Of a stretch of DNA of 64,000 nucleotides, positions 32,796 through 40,721 are shown in pieces; the first letter of the stretch is position 1, and the number at the start of each line of letters is the position of its first letter. The position numbers were made by a program, and so were the translations under genes. Source of the DNA: Actinoallomurus bryophytorum (GTDB lineage Bacteria > Actinomycetota > Actinomycetes > Streptosporangiales > Streptosporangiaceae); assembly GCF_006716425.1 (NCBI RefSeq), contig NZ_VFOZ01000003.1, forward strand, positions 372,001 through 436,000, given 5' to 3'. The notes under the pieces are model-generated. The model saw only the letters and a program-made list of their open reading frames with translations, ran no database searches and was not told the origin of the DNA.

Positions 32796-34133
32796 TCACC
32801 CGACCGGCAGCCGGACGGTGACCACCGCGCCGCCCAGAGGGGCACCGTTGCCGGCCTCCACGGAGCCGCCGTGCGCGACGGTCACGGCGAGGACGATCGA
32901 CAGGCCCAGCCCCGCCCCCGAGGCGCCACGGGTCCGGGCGGGATCTCCGCGGGCGAAGCGCTCGAAGGCCGAGTCCAGCAGGCCGGGCGGGAATCCGGGG
33001 CCGTCGTCCGCGGCTTCGAGCGTGACGCTCCCGGGTCCGCGAGTGATCGTGAGCCGCAGGACCGAGGCCGCCGCGGCGGCGCTGTTGGCGGCCAGGTTAC
33101 CGATGACCTGGCGGAGGCGCTCGCCGTCCCCGTCGATGACCGCGGGCTCGCCGGCGACCTCGACGCGGAGCCCGAGCGCCGGTCCGAGGCGTCGCGCCTC
33201 CGCGCCGGCCAGGTCGAGCAGGTCGATCGGCTCGGCGCGAAGGATCAGCGTCCCGGCTCGTTCACGTGCGAGGAGCAGGAGGTCGTCGGTCAGCCCGGTC
33301 AGCCGTTCGACCTCGGCGAGGGAGGCGTGGAGCGACCGTTCCACCTCCTCCGGGTGATCGATCGTGGCCAGGGCGAGCTCGAGCTGTCCCCTCAGGACGG
33401 CGACCGGGGTGCGGAGCTCGTGGCTGGCGTCGTCGACGAACGCTCGCTCCCGTTCGACGGCCACGCGCAGGCGGGTGAGCATGCCGTCCAAGGTGCGGGC
33501 CAGTTCCGCGATCTCGTCATCGCCGGGGACCCGGGGAAGCCGGTGACCGATGTCGAGCGACGTTATCGCGGCCGCCTCGCGGGTCAGCAGGCGTACGGGG
33601 CGCAGGGCGGCGCGTATGACGAGCCAGCCGACGACCGCCAGAACACCGATGAGTGCGGGCGCGGCGAGGAAGAGCACGACCGCGAGGCGTTCGCGGGCGG
33701 CCTGTACGGTCCTGGTCGACACCGCGACGGCCAGGACGCGGCCGTGCGGGATCCGCCGTGAGAGCTGGCGCGCGGGCTCGTCCCCCCGCGCCTGGGGCAG
33801 CGACCGGTGCGTGAGTTCGCTTCCGGTGAGGGATCGCACCTCGGGGACGCTGAGGAGCCGTACGCGGGCCAGCGAGGGCGAGCCGCCGATCAACGTGCCG
33901 TCACCCGCGTACAGCTGGGCCAGCGGGTCGCGCTGGACGGCGCCGAGATCTCCCTGGGTGGTGGCGGTCGCCAGGTCGTGTCCGCGTTGCGCGAGGTCGT
34001 CATCGAGCGCGGTGTTCAGCTGCCGGACGAGCATCAGGTAGAGCAGGATGAGGCTGAGTACGAGCGCCGCGGACGCGCCCAGCGTGGAGACCAGGAGCAA
34101 CCGGGCGCGTAGCGAGCCCGGCACCGGTCGCAC
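32796..34133 (-). CDS. HAMP-domain sensor histidine kinase
   Basis: 445 residues. The first membrane helix is at about 11-36, an extracellular sensor at 37-150 and the second helix at 151-173, followed by HAMP (RPVRLLTREAAAI). The phospho-acceptor is His238 in DDASHELRTP. The ATPase part has NLAANS, DDGPGFP and GAGLGLSIV, so all boxes are present. GTG start. It is the probable partner of the response regulator at 34709, from which it is separated by a divergent small gene. The signal is unknown. Confidence 0.9.
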   Translation of the reverse strand: MRPVPGSLRARLLLVSTLGASAALVLSLILLYLMLVRQLNTALDDDLAQRGHDLATATTQGDLGAVQRDPLAQLYAGDGTLIGGSPSLARVRLLSVPEVRSLTGSELTHRSLPQARGDEPARQLSRRIPHGRVLAVAVSTRTVQAARERLAVVLFLAAPALIGVLAVVGWLVIRAALRPVRLLTREAAAITSLDIGHRLPRVPGDDEIAELARTLDGMLTRLRVAVERERAFVDDASHELRTPVAVLRGQLELALATIDHPEEVERSLHASLAEVERLTGLTDDLLLLARERAGTLILRAEPIDLLDLAGAEARRLGPALGLRVEVAGEPAVIDGDGERLRQVIGNLAANSAAAAASVLRLTITRGPGSVTLEAADDGPGFPPGLLDSAFERFARGDPARTRGASGAGLGLSIVLAVTVAHGGSVEAGNGAPLGGAVVTVRLPVG

Positions 34134-34191
34134 GGGGTCTCACCTCCCCATACTCACGATCCTCTCATGTGCGGCGCCGCAACCTGGGCCT

Positions 34192-34671
34192 ATGAGGCCG
34201 ACACGGTATTTCTTCACCGGAGAGCCACCGCCACCGGACGCGCCCCGTCGCGGCGGGAGACCGTACCCCGGCCGGGGCGAGTCCCGGCCCGACCGGGGTG
34301 AGCGCGCCGCCGAGGTGGTCCGCGACCTGCTGGGATCCTGGGCGTCCCTTGCCGCGATCCTGGTCCTGATGGCCGCCGGCGTGACGCTGACGGACCTGCA
34401 CGACCGCCACGCGGACGCCGTGGTCGTGCTCACTCTGCTCGTGTCCGGCATCACGCTGGCCTTCGTCTCCCTGGTGCTCATGGCGACTCGCCGTCTTGAC
34501 CGCCTCGCCCGCGACCGGGCGTTCCACGAGCGCGAGTCGGCGCGGCGGTTCCTGGCCGTGAACGAGGAGATCCTCGAACAGACCGAGCAGCTGAACGCCG
34601 GGCTCGCACGGCTCTCGGCCCGGGTCGAGATCCTCAACATCCGGTGCCGGGCGGCCGGAGACGACCCGTGA
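34192..34671 (+). CDS. Small two-helix membrane protein with C-terminal coiled coil (DUF1003-like topology)
   Basis: 159 residues. A Pro/Arg-rich N-terminus (1-40) is followed by two membrane helices (SWASLAAILVLMAAGVTL and AVVVLTLLVSGITLAFVSLV) and a charged helical tail with MATRRLDRLARDRAFHERES. The layout and the MxxxRxxxxxRDR pattern after the second helix resemble DUF1003 proteins, though similarity is modest. It lies between the kinase (divergent) and the response regulator (37 bases downstream, same strand), so it may belong to the same signalling unit. Confidence 0.6.
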   Translation: MRPTRYFFTGEPPPPDAPRRGGRPYPGRGESRPDRGERAAEVVRDLLGSWASLAAILVLMAAGVTLTDLHDRHADAVVVLTLLVSGITLAFVSLVLMATRRLDRLARDRAFHERESARRFLAVNEEILEQTEQLNAGLARLSARVEILNIRCRAAGDDP

Positions 34672-34708
34672 GCCGGGCGACCGGGGCCCCGGTAATAAGA
34701 TCTGCGGT

Positions 34709-35383
34709 ATGCGGTTGCTCCTCGTCGAGGACGATCCGGGCATGGCTGCGATGCTCCTGCGCGGCCTGCGCAGGGAGGGCTACTCGATCGACGCGGTGAC
34801 CGGTGGCGAAGACGCCATGTGGAGCGTGCTGGAGATCGACTACGACGTGGTCGTGCTCGACGCGATGATCCCGGCTCCGGACGGATTCGAGGTGTGCCGC
34901 CGGATGCGCGAGCGGAGCCGCTGGATGCCCGTGCTCATGCTCACCGCCCGCGACACGGTGGCGGACCGGATCGGCGGTCTGGACGCGGGCGCGGACGACT
35001 ACCTGGTCAAGCCGTTCGCGATCGAGGAGCTCTTCGCGCGGCTGCGCGCGCTGATCCGCCGCAAGCCCCTCGAACGCCCGGCCGTGCTGCGGGTGGACGA
35101 CCTGGTGCTGGACCCGAGCACGCATTCGGTACGCCGCGGCGACGCGGACATCCGGTTGTCGCCCAAGGAGTTCGAACTCCTGCGTGAGCTCATGGGCCGG
35201 CCCGGGGAGGTGCTCAGCCGCAGCCATCTGATCGACCATGTCTGGGACTTCGCCTACGAGGGCGGCTCCAACATCGTCGACGTCTACGTGCGTTACCTGC
35301 GGGACAAGGTCGACCGCCCCTTCGGCCGCGACACCATCCGGACCGTCCGCGGCGCCGGCTACCGGATCACGCCCGGCGGATGA
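34709..35383 (+). CDS. OmpR-family response regulator
   Basis: 224 residues. The receiver has acidic residues Glu7-Asp8-Asp9, phospho-acceptor Asp51 and Lys101 (YLVKPF). The sequence after Asp51 is AMIPAPDGF rather than the usual xMLPGxDG, a small deviation. The C-terminal winged helix (about 130-222) includes LSPKEFELLRELMGRPGEVL and VYVRYLRDKVDRPFG. Likely phosphorylated by the kinase at 32796. Starts ATG after GGTAATAAG; no strong Shine-Dalgarno is visible. Confidence 0.92.
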   Translation: MRLLLVEDDPGMAAMLLRGLRREGYSIDAVTGGEDAMWSVLEIDYDVVVLDAMIPAPDGFEVCRRMRERSRWMPVLMLTARDTVADRIGGLDAGADDYLVKPFAIEELFARLRALIRRKPLERPAVLRVDDLVLDPSTHSVRRGDADIRLSPKEFELLRELMGRPGEVLSRSHLIDHVWDFAYEGGSNIVDVYVRYLRDKVDRPFGRDTIRTVRGAGYRITPGG

Positions 35384-35396
35384 CGGGCCGCGTTCC

Positions 35397-36788
35397 TCAG
35401 ACCCGGGCCGCGGCCTTGGCGAGCTCGTCGAACCCCTGCCGGATGCCACCCGCGAGTACTTCGAGGTCGGGCATCGCGTCGAAGTCGCCGGTGACCCCGA
35501 AGTACAGCGTGTCCAGGTAGGAGACGAGTCCGGTCGACACCCGGATTCCGGCGGCCAACGGGACATAGGGGTATATCGCCGTCAGCCTTCGCCCCATGGC
35601 GTACAGGGGGACGGCAGGGCCGGGCACGTTGGTGGTGATGGTGTGGATGAGCGGCTGCCGAATCCGCAACGCGGCATGCGCCGCCACCGCCAGGAAGTTC
35701 GGCGCCAGGCCGAGCATCGTGGTGAGGATCTCCGGCCCGGCCGCCTGGCGGCCGGCCTTGAGGCCCTCGGACTGTTCGCGGACCAGCCGCAGACGGGTGA
35801 CGGGGTCGGGCTCGCCGCACGGCAGGATCACGATCACGCCGGACAGGCGGTTCGTGAGGGTCCCCCGTTCGTCGGGCATCCGTACCGAGACCGGGACCAT
35901 GGTCCGTACGACGGTGTCCGCCTCCAGCACGTCGCGGCCGGCGAGCAGGTCACGGAAGCCGCGGGCGACCGCGGCCAGGACCACGTCGTTCACGGTCCCG
36001 CCGAAGGCCGCGCTGATACGCCGTGCCTCGGTGAGATCCGCCTGCGTCCATGACCAGCGGCGATGCGGGCTCGTCGGGCCGTTCAGCGACGGCGCGCCGC
36101 GTCCGGAGAAGATCCGCCGGGCGTAACCGGGCAGTCCACGGACGAAGCGACCGGTCGCGGCGTCGGTGCTGTCGCGCGCCACCCACGGCAGGCGGGCCAC
36201 CTGCCGCACCTGCTCGGCGGTCGTGTCGATCAGGCCCCCGAGCGCGAGCGCCGGGCGGGAGGGCTGGTGCTCGACCTCCGGAAGCGGTATCTCGGCGTGC
36301 CGCGCCTGCGCGGCCGGCACCTCGGGGCCGAGGTCGAACAGCGAGGTCATCAGGTCACTGCCGCCGACACCGTCGACCATGCAGTGATGCACCTTGCTGA
36401 TGATCGCCCACTGGTCCGCCATGAGGCCTTCGACCAGCCACGTCTCCCACAGCGGGCGGCTGAGGTCCAGGCGGTGCGCGAGCACGCGCCCGGCGAGGTT
36501 ACGCAGCTCCTCCGCCCCGCCGGGAGCCGGAACGGCCGTGTGCCGCACGTGGTAGAGCAACTGGAAGTGCGGGTCGTCGATCCACACCGGACGGCCCAGG
36601 TCCAGCGGAACCCTGCGCACCCGCTGACGAAACCTCGGTAGCCGCACCAGCCTGGCGACCACCGCCCGGATGAACTCGCCGTACGTCGGCGCCGGCCCCT
36701 CGAAGACACTCACCGAGGCGATCTGCAGAGGCGTCGTCTCGTTCTCGGCGAAGAACATCCCGGCATCGATACCGCTCATGCGCTGCAT
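35397..36788 (-). CDS. Wax ester synthase/diacylglycerol acyltransferase (WS/DGAT) family protein
   Basis: 463 residues. The active-site motif HHCMVDG is at 134-140 and is followed by VGGSDLMTSL. GGTVNDVVLAAVARGFRDL and the ending block NVPGPAVPLYAMGRRLTAIY plus GIRVSTGLVSYLDTLYFGVT are typical of the family. The enzyme joins acyl-CoA to fatty alcohol or diacylglycerol to make storage lipid at the cytoplasmic membrane. It is a single gene, convergent with the response regulator (14-base gap). The second start codon (MSGIDAG) is also possible. Confidence 0.9.
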   Translation of the reverse strand: MQRMSGIDAGMFFAENETTPLQIASVSVFEGPAPTYGEFIRAVVARLVRLPRFRQRVRRVPLDLGRPVWIDDPHFQLLYHVRHTAVPAPGGAEELRNLAGRVLAHRLDLSRPLWETWLVEGLMADQWAIISKVHHCMVDGVGGSDLMTSLFDLGPEVPAAQARHAEIPLPEVEHQPSRPALALGGLIDTTAEQVRQVARLPWVARDSTDAATGRFVRGLPGYARRIFSGRGAPSLNGPTSPHRRWSWTQADLTEARRISAAFGGTVNDVVLAAVARGFRDLLAGRDVLEADTVVRTMVPVSVRMPDERGTLTNRLSGVIVILPCGEPDPVTRLRLVREQSEGLKAGRQAAGPEILTTMLGLAPNFLAVAAHAALRIRQPLIHTITTNVPGPAVPLYAMGRRLTAIYPYVPLAAGIRVSTGLVSYLDTLYFGVTGDFDAMPDLEVLAGGIRQGFDELAKAAARV

Positions 36789-37028
36789 CTAGACGGTCTT
36801 CCCCGTTGAGCGCGGCGGGAGTCCCGCCGGGTACGCAGCCGACGACGCCGACCCGGCGGGGTGAATACGACCCCCGGGACGCTTTCATGCCTTTCTCACG
36901 TGACCGGATGCAGAGTGGGCCTTATGAACGCCGGATCCCCGCCGGCGGGACCGGCCCCAGTGGCCGGCCATCGAGCCGGGCACGTACATGCGGCAGTCCC
37001 CTACGTCACATGGGCGTGCCCGAAAAGG

Positions 37029-37068
37029 GGCCGCGTCGGCCGGAGCAACGGCTCCGGCCGGCGCGGCC
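37029..37068 (-). terminator. Strong intrinsic terminator after the HxlR gene
   Basis: GGCCGCGTCGGCCGGAGC (37029-37046) and its complement (37051-37068) form an 18-bp stem with one G-T-type mismatch and the loop AACG. Read in the minus direction it is followed by CCTTTTCGGG, a short T-tract. It starts 15 bases after the HxlR stop. Confidence 0.75.
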
Positions 37069-37083
37069 CTGCCCTCACCGGAC

Positions 37084-37563
37084 TCAGGCTCCGGACGGAT
37101 AGGCCGCGGTGGGGGTGAACCTCACGTCTGCGAGCCGTACGACCGCATCGGTGTCGTCCACGAACGCGACGCGTACGGGCCGGTCCTGATCCGCCGAACG
37201 TCTCGCGACGGTGGGGCCGACGTCCGGCGGGCGGTTGTCGTCGCCCCACTGCTGCAACGCACCGAGGATCAGCCGCAGCTGTTCGCCCGCCGTCGTCAGG
37301 TGGTAGCCGAACCGGGTACGGGAGCCCGACTCCTGGTATGGACGCTTCTCCATGATCCCGGCCTCCACCAGGGCGCCCAGGCGGCCGGCCAGCACGTCCG
37401 TGGCGATGCCGAGGCGGCTGCGGAAGTCGGCGAACCGCGTGACCTCCTCCCCCAGAGCCGCCTCCCTGAGGACCAGCAGCGTCCACTTGTCACCCACCAC
37501 CTCGAGCGTACGGGCGATGGAGCACAACGAGTTGTCGACGAGCTCGTGGCCTGCGGTCTCCAT
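37084..37563 (-). CDS. HxlR-family transcriptional regulator
   Basis: 159 residues. The winged helix includes CSIARTLEVVGDKWTLLVLR and RFADFRSRLGIATDVLAGRL, followed by the wing YHLTTAGEQLRLILGAL. The first half ends the canonical domain at about residue 105; a further 50 residues with VRVAFVDDTDAVVRLADVRF form a short C-terminal extension. It is divergent from an SDR gene, with two TTGG-N5-CCAA sites in the shared promoter. HxlR proteins of this kind often sense electrophiles or redox signals through Cys; here one Cys (residue 13) precedes the HTH. Confidence 0.87.
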   Translation of the reverse strand: METAGHELVDNSLCSIARTLEVVGDKWTLLVLREAALGEEVTRFADFRSRLGIATDVLAGRLGALVEAGIMEKRPYQESGSRTRFGYHLTTAGEQLRLILGALQQWGDDNRPPDVGPTVARRSADQDRPVRVAFVDDTDAVVRLADVRFTPTAAYPSGA

Positions 37564-37582
37564 GGGCCAAGCGTACCTCTGC

Positions 37583-37597
37583 GTTGGCAATTCCAAC
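37583..37597. promoter_or_regulatory. Operator 1 in the HxlR/SDR divergent promoter
   Basis: GTTGGCAATTCCAAC is an inverted repeat GTTGG-N5-CCAAC. Centre at 37590. A second site of the same form is centred 27 bases away. It is probably bound by the divergently encoded HxlR regulator. Confidence 0.5.
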
Positions 37598-37610
37598 TTA
37601 GTAAGCTAGC

Positions 37611-37623
37611 TTGGAGAAACCAA
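37611..37623. promoter_or_regulatory. Operator 2 in the HxlR/SDR divergent promoter
   Basis: TTGGAGAAACCAA is an inverted repeat TTGG-N5-CCAA with centre at 37617. It lies 18 bases before the SDR start codon. It matches operator 1 in half-sites and spacing. Confidence 0.5.
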
Positions 37624-37641
37624 CTCAGAGTGGAGGCACTC

Positions 37642-38361
37642 ATGGAGATCAAGAACTCGATCGCTCTCGTCACCGGCGCCAACCGCGGCCTCGGACGTCA
37701 CTTCGCCGCCGAACTGCTGAACCGTGGCGCCGCCAAGGTCTACGCAGCCGCCCGCAACCCTTCGGCCGTCGACCTCCCCGGCGTCGTGCCGATCCGGCTG
37801 GACATCACCGACCCGGCCTCCGTCGCCGAGGCCGCCGCGACCGCCTCGGACGTCACGCTGCTGGTCAACAACGCGGGCATCAGCACTCACGCGAGGCTGA
37901 GCGACGGGGACCTGGACGACATCAGGCGAGAGATGGAGACTCACTACTTCGGCACACTCGGCGTGAGCCGCGCCTTCGCCCCGAAACTGGCCGGCAACGG
38001 CGGCGGGGCCATCGTCAACGTCCTGTCCGTGCTGTCCTGGGCCCACTTCCCCGATTACGGCGGCTACAGCGCGGCCAAGGCGGCCGAGTTGGCCCTGACC
38101 AACGTCCTCCGCCAGGAACTCGCCCCTTCGGGCATCGACGTGACGGCACTCCACGTCGGCTACATGGACACGGACATGGCCGACTATGTCGACGCCTCGA
38201 ACAAGGTCGATCCCGCCGGCGTCGCGGCCGCCGCGCTGGACGCCGTCCAGGCGCGGCTCCCCGAGGTCCTGGCCGACGACGCCAGCCGGCGCACGAGGAG
38301 CGCGCTCTCCGGTGGGCTCGAGCTGCTCTACCCGCACCTGCTCGCGTCGGAGACCGCCTGA
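37642..38361 (+). CDS. Short-chain dehydrogenase/reductase (SDR)
   Basis: 239 residues of a classical SDR. The cofactor motif TGANRGLG is at 11-18, NNAG at 76-79, and the active site comprises Tyr142 and Lys146 (YSAAK) with a Ser near 129. An acidic residue after strand 2 is absent (ARNPSAVD), which favours NADPH. It is divergent from the HxlR regulator and is its probable target. GTGGAGG before the ATG is a good ribosome-binding site. Substrate unknown. Confidence 0.88.
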   Translation: MEIKNSIALVTGANRGLGRHFAAELLNRGAAKVYAAARNPSAVDLPGVVPIRLDITDPASVAEAAATASDVTLLVNNAGISTHARLSDGDLDDIRREMETHYFGTLGVSRAFAPKLAGNGGGAIVNVLSVLSWAHFPDYGGYSAAKAAELALTNVLRQELAPSGIDVTALHVGYMDTDMADYVDASNKVDPAGVAAAALDAVQARLPEVLADDASRRTRSALSGGLELLYPHLLASETA

Positions 38362-38389
38362 GCCGGAGGGGAACGGCTCCGCTTCCGCG

Positions 38390-39688
38390 TCAGCGGAGGG
38401 AGCCGTCCAGGGACGGGACGGGAAGCAGCGCGGAGCCGGTCAGGGAACGGGTGATCTCACCCGCGCGGACGGCCGTGTTGGACAGCAGGGTGGAGCTCAG
38501 ACCGTGGGTCTGCTCGGTGGCGCCCTGGACGTAGATGCCGCAGCGTACATGGGCCGGCGTGGCGAGGCGGTAGTCGCGGTCGATCACCGGGGCGCCGCCG
38601 GGCCCGCGGACGCAGTACTCGGTGAGCTCCCCCAGGAGGGTCAGCGGGTCGCGGCTGCGGTAGCCGGTGGCGCAGATGATCGCGTCGGCCTCGAGGACGG
38701 TCCGCTCGCCGGTCGGCAGGAACTCCACCACCGCGCGGACCCCGTCCGGACGCTCGGTGAGCTCGACCAGGCGTGAGGCGTTCAGGATCCGCAGGCGTTC
38801 CGCGCCACGGACCCTTTCCTGGTAGGCGCGCCGGTAGAGCTCGTCGATGAGGTCCAGGTCGACGACCGAGTAGTTGGTCGAGCCGTGGTAGTCCAGCAGC
38901 ATCCGTTTCACGTCGCCGGGAGCCGCGAAGAAGTGGTCGACCGCCACCGGGTCGAAGATGCGGTTGGCGAAGGAACTGTCGTCGGCGGGCGTGTACCCGT
39001 ACTTGGCGAAGACCGCGCAGATCTCCGCGTCGGCGAAGGTCTGGTGCAGGTGGTCGGTGACCTCCGCGCCGCTCTGCCCCGCACCCAGGACGATCAGCCG
39101 CTTCGGGGCGTTCAGCTCGGGGATCCGGCGCATCAGCTCGGAGCTGTGCCAGACCCGCTCGCCCAGCGTCATCGACGCCGGCAGCACCGGCTCCAGGCCG
39201 GTGGCGATGACGAGGTTGCGTGCCCGCCGCGCGACGAGGTCCCCCGTGGCGTCACGCACCACGACCTCGCAGGCCACGACCTGGTCGCCGGCGAATACCG
39301 GACGGACCGCCACGACCTCCGCGCCGTACTCGACCTGGCCGGCGAAGCGGGCCGCGGCCCATTCGAGGTAGTCGTGGAACTCCACGCGCGAGGGGAACAT
39401 CGTCTTGTGGTTGATGAAGTCGGCCAGCCGCCCGCGGTCCTGCAGGTAGTTGAGGAAGCTGTACTCACTGGAGGGGTTCCGCATCGTCGCGAGGTCCTTG
39501 AGGAAGGACACCTGCATCGTGGTGCCCTCGATGAGCGCCCCGCGATGCCAGCCGAACGCCGGCTGCTTTTCCAGGAAGACCGCGTCCAGCTCGGCATCCT
39601 GTTCCCTCAACGCGATGGCCAGGGACAGGTTGGAGGGGCCGAAGCCGATGCCCACCAGATCGTGGACGTGCTCAGCGGTGCTGGACAT
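38390..39688 (-). CDS. L-ornithine/L-lysine N-hydroxylase (SidA/IucD/PvdA family)
   Basis: 432 residues. The FAD motif is GIGFGPSNL (13-21), the substrate block is KDLATMRNPSSEYSFLNYL (64-82), the NADPH motif is GAGQSGAE (202-209) and ATGYRSR (340-346) is the family's C-terminal motif. The enzyme hydroxylates the side-chain amine of ornithine or lysine, the first step to a hydroxamate siderophore. The divergent formyltransferase makes N5-formyl-N5-hydroxyornithine the likely product. Iron boxes at 39720-39757 lie between the two starts. I chose the ATG at 39688 because the longer frame runs through the operator. Confidence 0.9.
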   Translation of the reverse strand: MSSTAEHVHDLVGIGFGPSNLSLAIALREQDAELDAVFLEKQPAFGWHRGALIEGTTMQVSFLKDLATMRNPSSEYSFLNYLQDRGRLADFINHKTMFPSRVEFHDYLEWAAARFAGQVEYGAEVVAVRPVFAGDQVVACEVVVRDATGDLVARRARNLVIATGLEPVLPASMTLGERVWHSSELMRRIPELNAPKRLIVLGAGQSGAEVTDHLHQTFADAEICAVFAKYGYTPADDSSFANRIFDPVAVDHFFAAPGDVKRMLLDYHGSTNYSVVDLDLIDELYRRAYQERVRGAERLRILNASRLVELTERPDGVRAVVEFLPTGERTVLEADAIICATGYRSRDPLTLLGELTEYCVRGPGGAPVIDRDYRLATPAHVRCGIYVQGATEQTHGLSSTLLSNTAVRAGEITRSLTGSALLPVPSLDGSLR

Positions 39689-39719
39689 GGGGACCCTTTC
39701 GCGTGGCCGTTCCGGGGGG

Positions 39720-39738
39720 TAGGTTAGGCAAGCCTTAC
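39720..39738. promoter_or_regulatory. Iron box 1 (DmdR/IdeR-type)
   Basis: TAGGTTAGGCAAGCCTTAC matches the actinobacterial iron-box consensus TTAGGTTAGGCTAACCTAA over the first ten bases and keeps an imperfect inverted repeat (GTTAGGC-AA-GCCTTAC). It lies 31 bases before the hydroxylase start. Repression with iron by DtxR-family proteins is the known mode for such sites. Confidence 0.6.
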
Positions 39739-39757
39739 GAAGGTAAGGCTTACCTAC
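39739..39757. promoter_or_regulatory. Iron box 2 (DmdR/IdeR-type)
   Basis: Contains AGGTAAGGCTTACCT (39741-39755), a perfect 15-bp palindrome around a central G, matching most of the iron-box consensus. It lies 25 bases before the formyltransferase start and abuts box 1, giving a bidirectional iron-controlled promoter. Confidence 0.75.
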
Positions 39758-39782
39758 ATTCCAAGTCCAGAGGAGAACGCGC

Positions 39783-40721
39783 ATGCGGGTCGTGATGTTC
39801 GGCTACCAGACCTGGGGACATCGCACACTGCAGGCCCTGCTCGACTCCGAGCACGAGGTCGTCCTCGTCGTCACCCATCCGAAGAGCGACCACGCCTACG
39901 AGCGGATCTGGAGCGACTCCGTCGCCGACCTCGCCACCGACCACGGTGTTCCCGTTCTCATCCGCGACCGGCCGGGCGATGAGGACCTGCTCGCCGAGCT
40001 CAAGAACGCCGAGCCGGATGTGATCGTCGCCACCAACTGGCGCACCTGGATCCCACCGCAGATCTTCGACCTCCCCCCGTACGGCACGCTCAACGTGCAC
40101 GACGCGCTGCTCCCCAGGTACGCCGGTTTCTCCCCGCTCATCTGGGCGCTCATCAACGGGGAGAAGGAGGTGGGCGTGACCGCGCACATGATGAACGACG
40201 AGCTCGACGCCGGCGACATCGTGCTGCAGCGGGCCGTCCCGGTCGGCGACCGCGACACCACCGCCGACCTGTTCCACAAGACCCTGGCGCTGTTCGGGCC
40301 CATCACGATCGACGGGCTCGCGCTCATCGCGTCCGGCAGGACCGAGTGGGCGAGACAGGACCGCTCCCAGGCCAGCTTCTTCCACAAGCGCGCCGACGAG
40401 GACGACCGCATCGACTGGACGTGGCCCGCCGAGGACCTCGACCGCCTCGTGCGTGCCCTGTCCGACCCGTACCCGAACGCCTTCACCCACTACCGGGACG
40501 AGCGCGTACGGGTGGTCAAGGCCTCGGTCTCCGACGGTGTCTACGGCGGGACACCCGGCCGGGTGTTCATCCGCGAGGGCGACGGCGTCGTCATCGTCGC
40601 CGGTGCCGAGGCACGGCGCGGCCGCAGCCACGGCCTGCGGATCGAGCGGGTCCGCACCCAGGACGGCACCGAGCTGCCCGCCACCGAGTACTTCCCCACC
40701 ATGGGCGGCTACCTCAGGTGA
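39783..40721 (+). CDS. N5-hydroxyornithine formyltransferase (methionyl-tRNA formyltransferase fold)
   Basis: 312 residues. The formyl-transfer triad Asn104, His106 and Asp142 is present (NVHDALLPRYAGFSP and MMNDELDAGDI). The C-terminal half (about 205-312) is the FMT C-domain. Related to CchA-type enzymes of coelichelin biosynthesis, which formylate N5-hydroxyornithine with formyl-tetrahydrofolate. It is divergent from the hydroxylase and shares its iron boxes. A housekeeping fmt gene is unlikely because of this context. GAGGAG precedes the ATG. Confidence 0.85.
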   Translation: MRVVMFGYQTWGHRTLQALLDSEHEVVLVVTHPKSDHAYERIWSDSVADLATDHGVPVLIRDRPGDEDLLAELKNAEPDVIVATNWRTWIPPQIFDLPPYGTLNVHDALLPRYAGFSPLIWALINGEKEVGVTAHMMNDELDAGDIVLQRAVPVGDRDTTADLFHKTLALFGPITIDGLALIASGRTEWARQDRSQASFFHKRADEDDRIDWTWPAEDLDRLVRALSDPYPNAFTHYRDERVRVVKASVSDGVYGGTPGRVFIREGDGVVIVAGAEARRGRSHGLRIERVRTQDGTELPATEYFPTMGGYLR

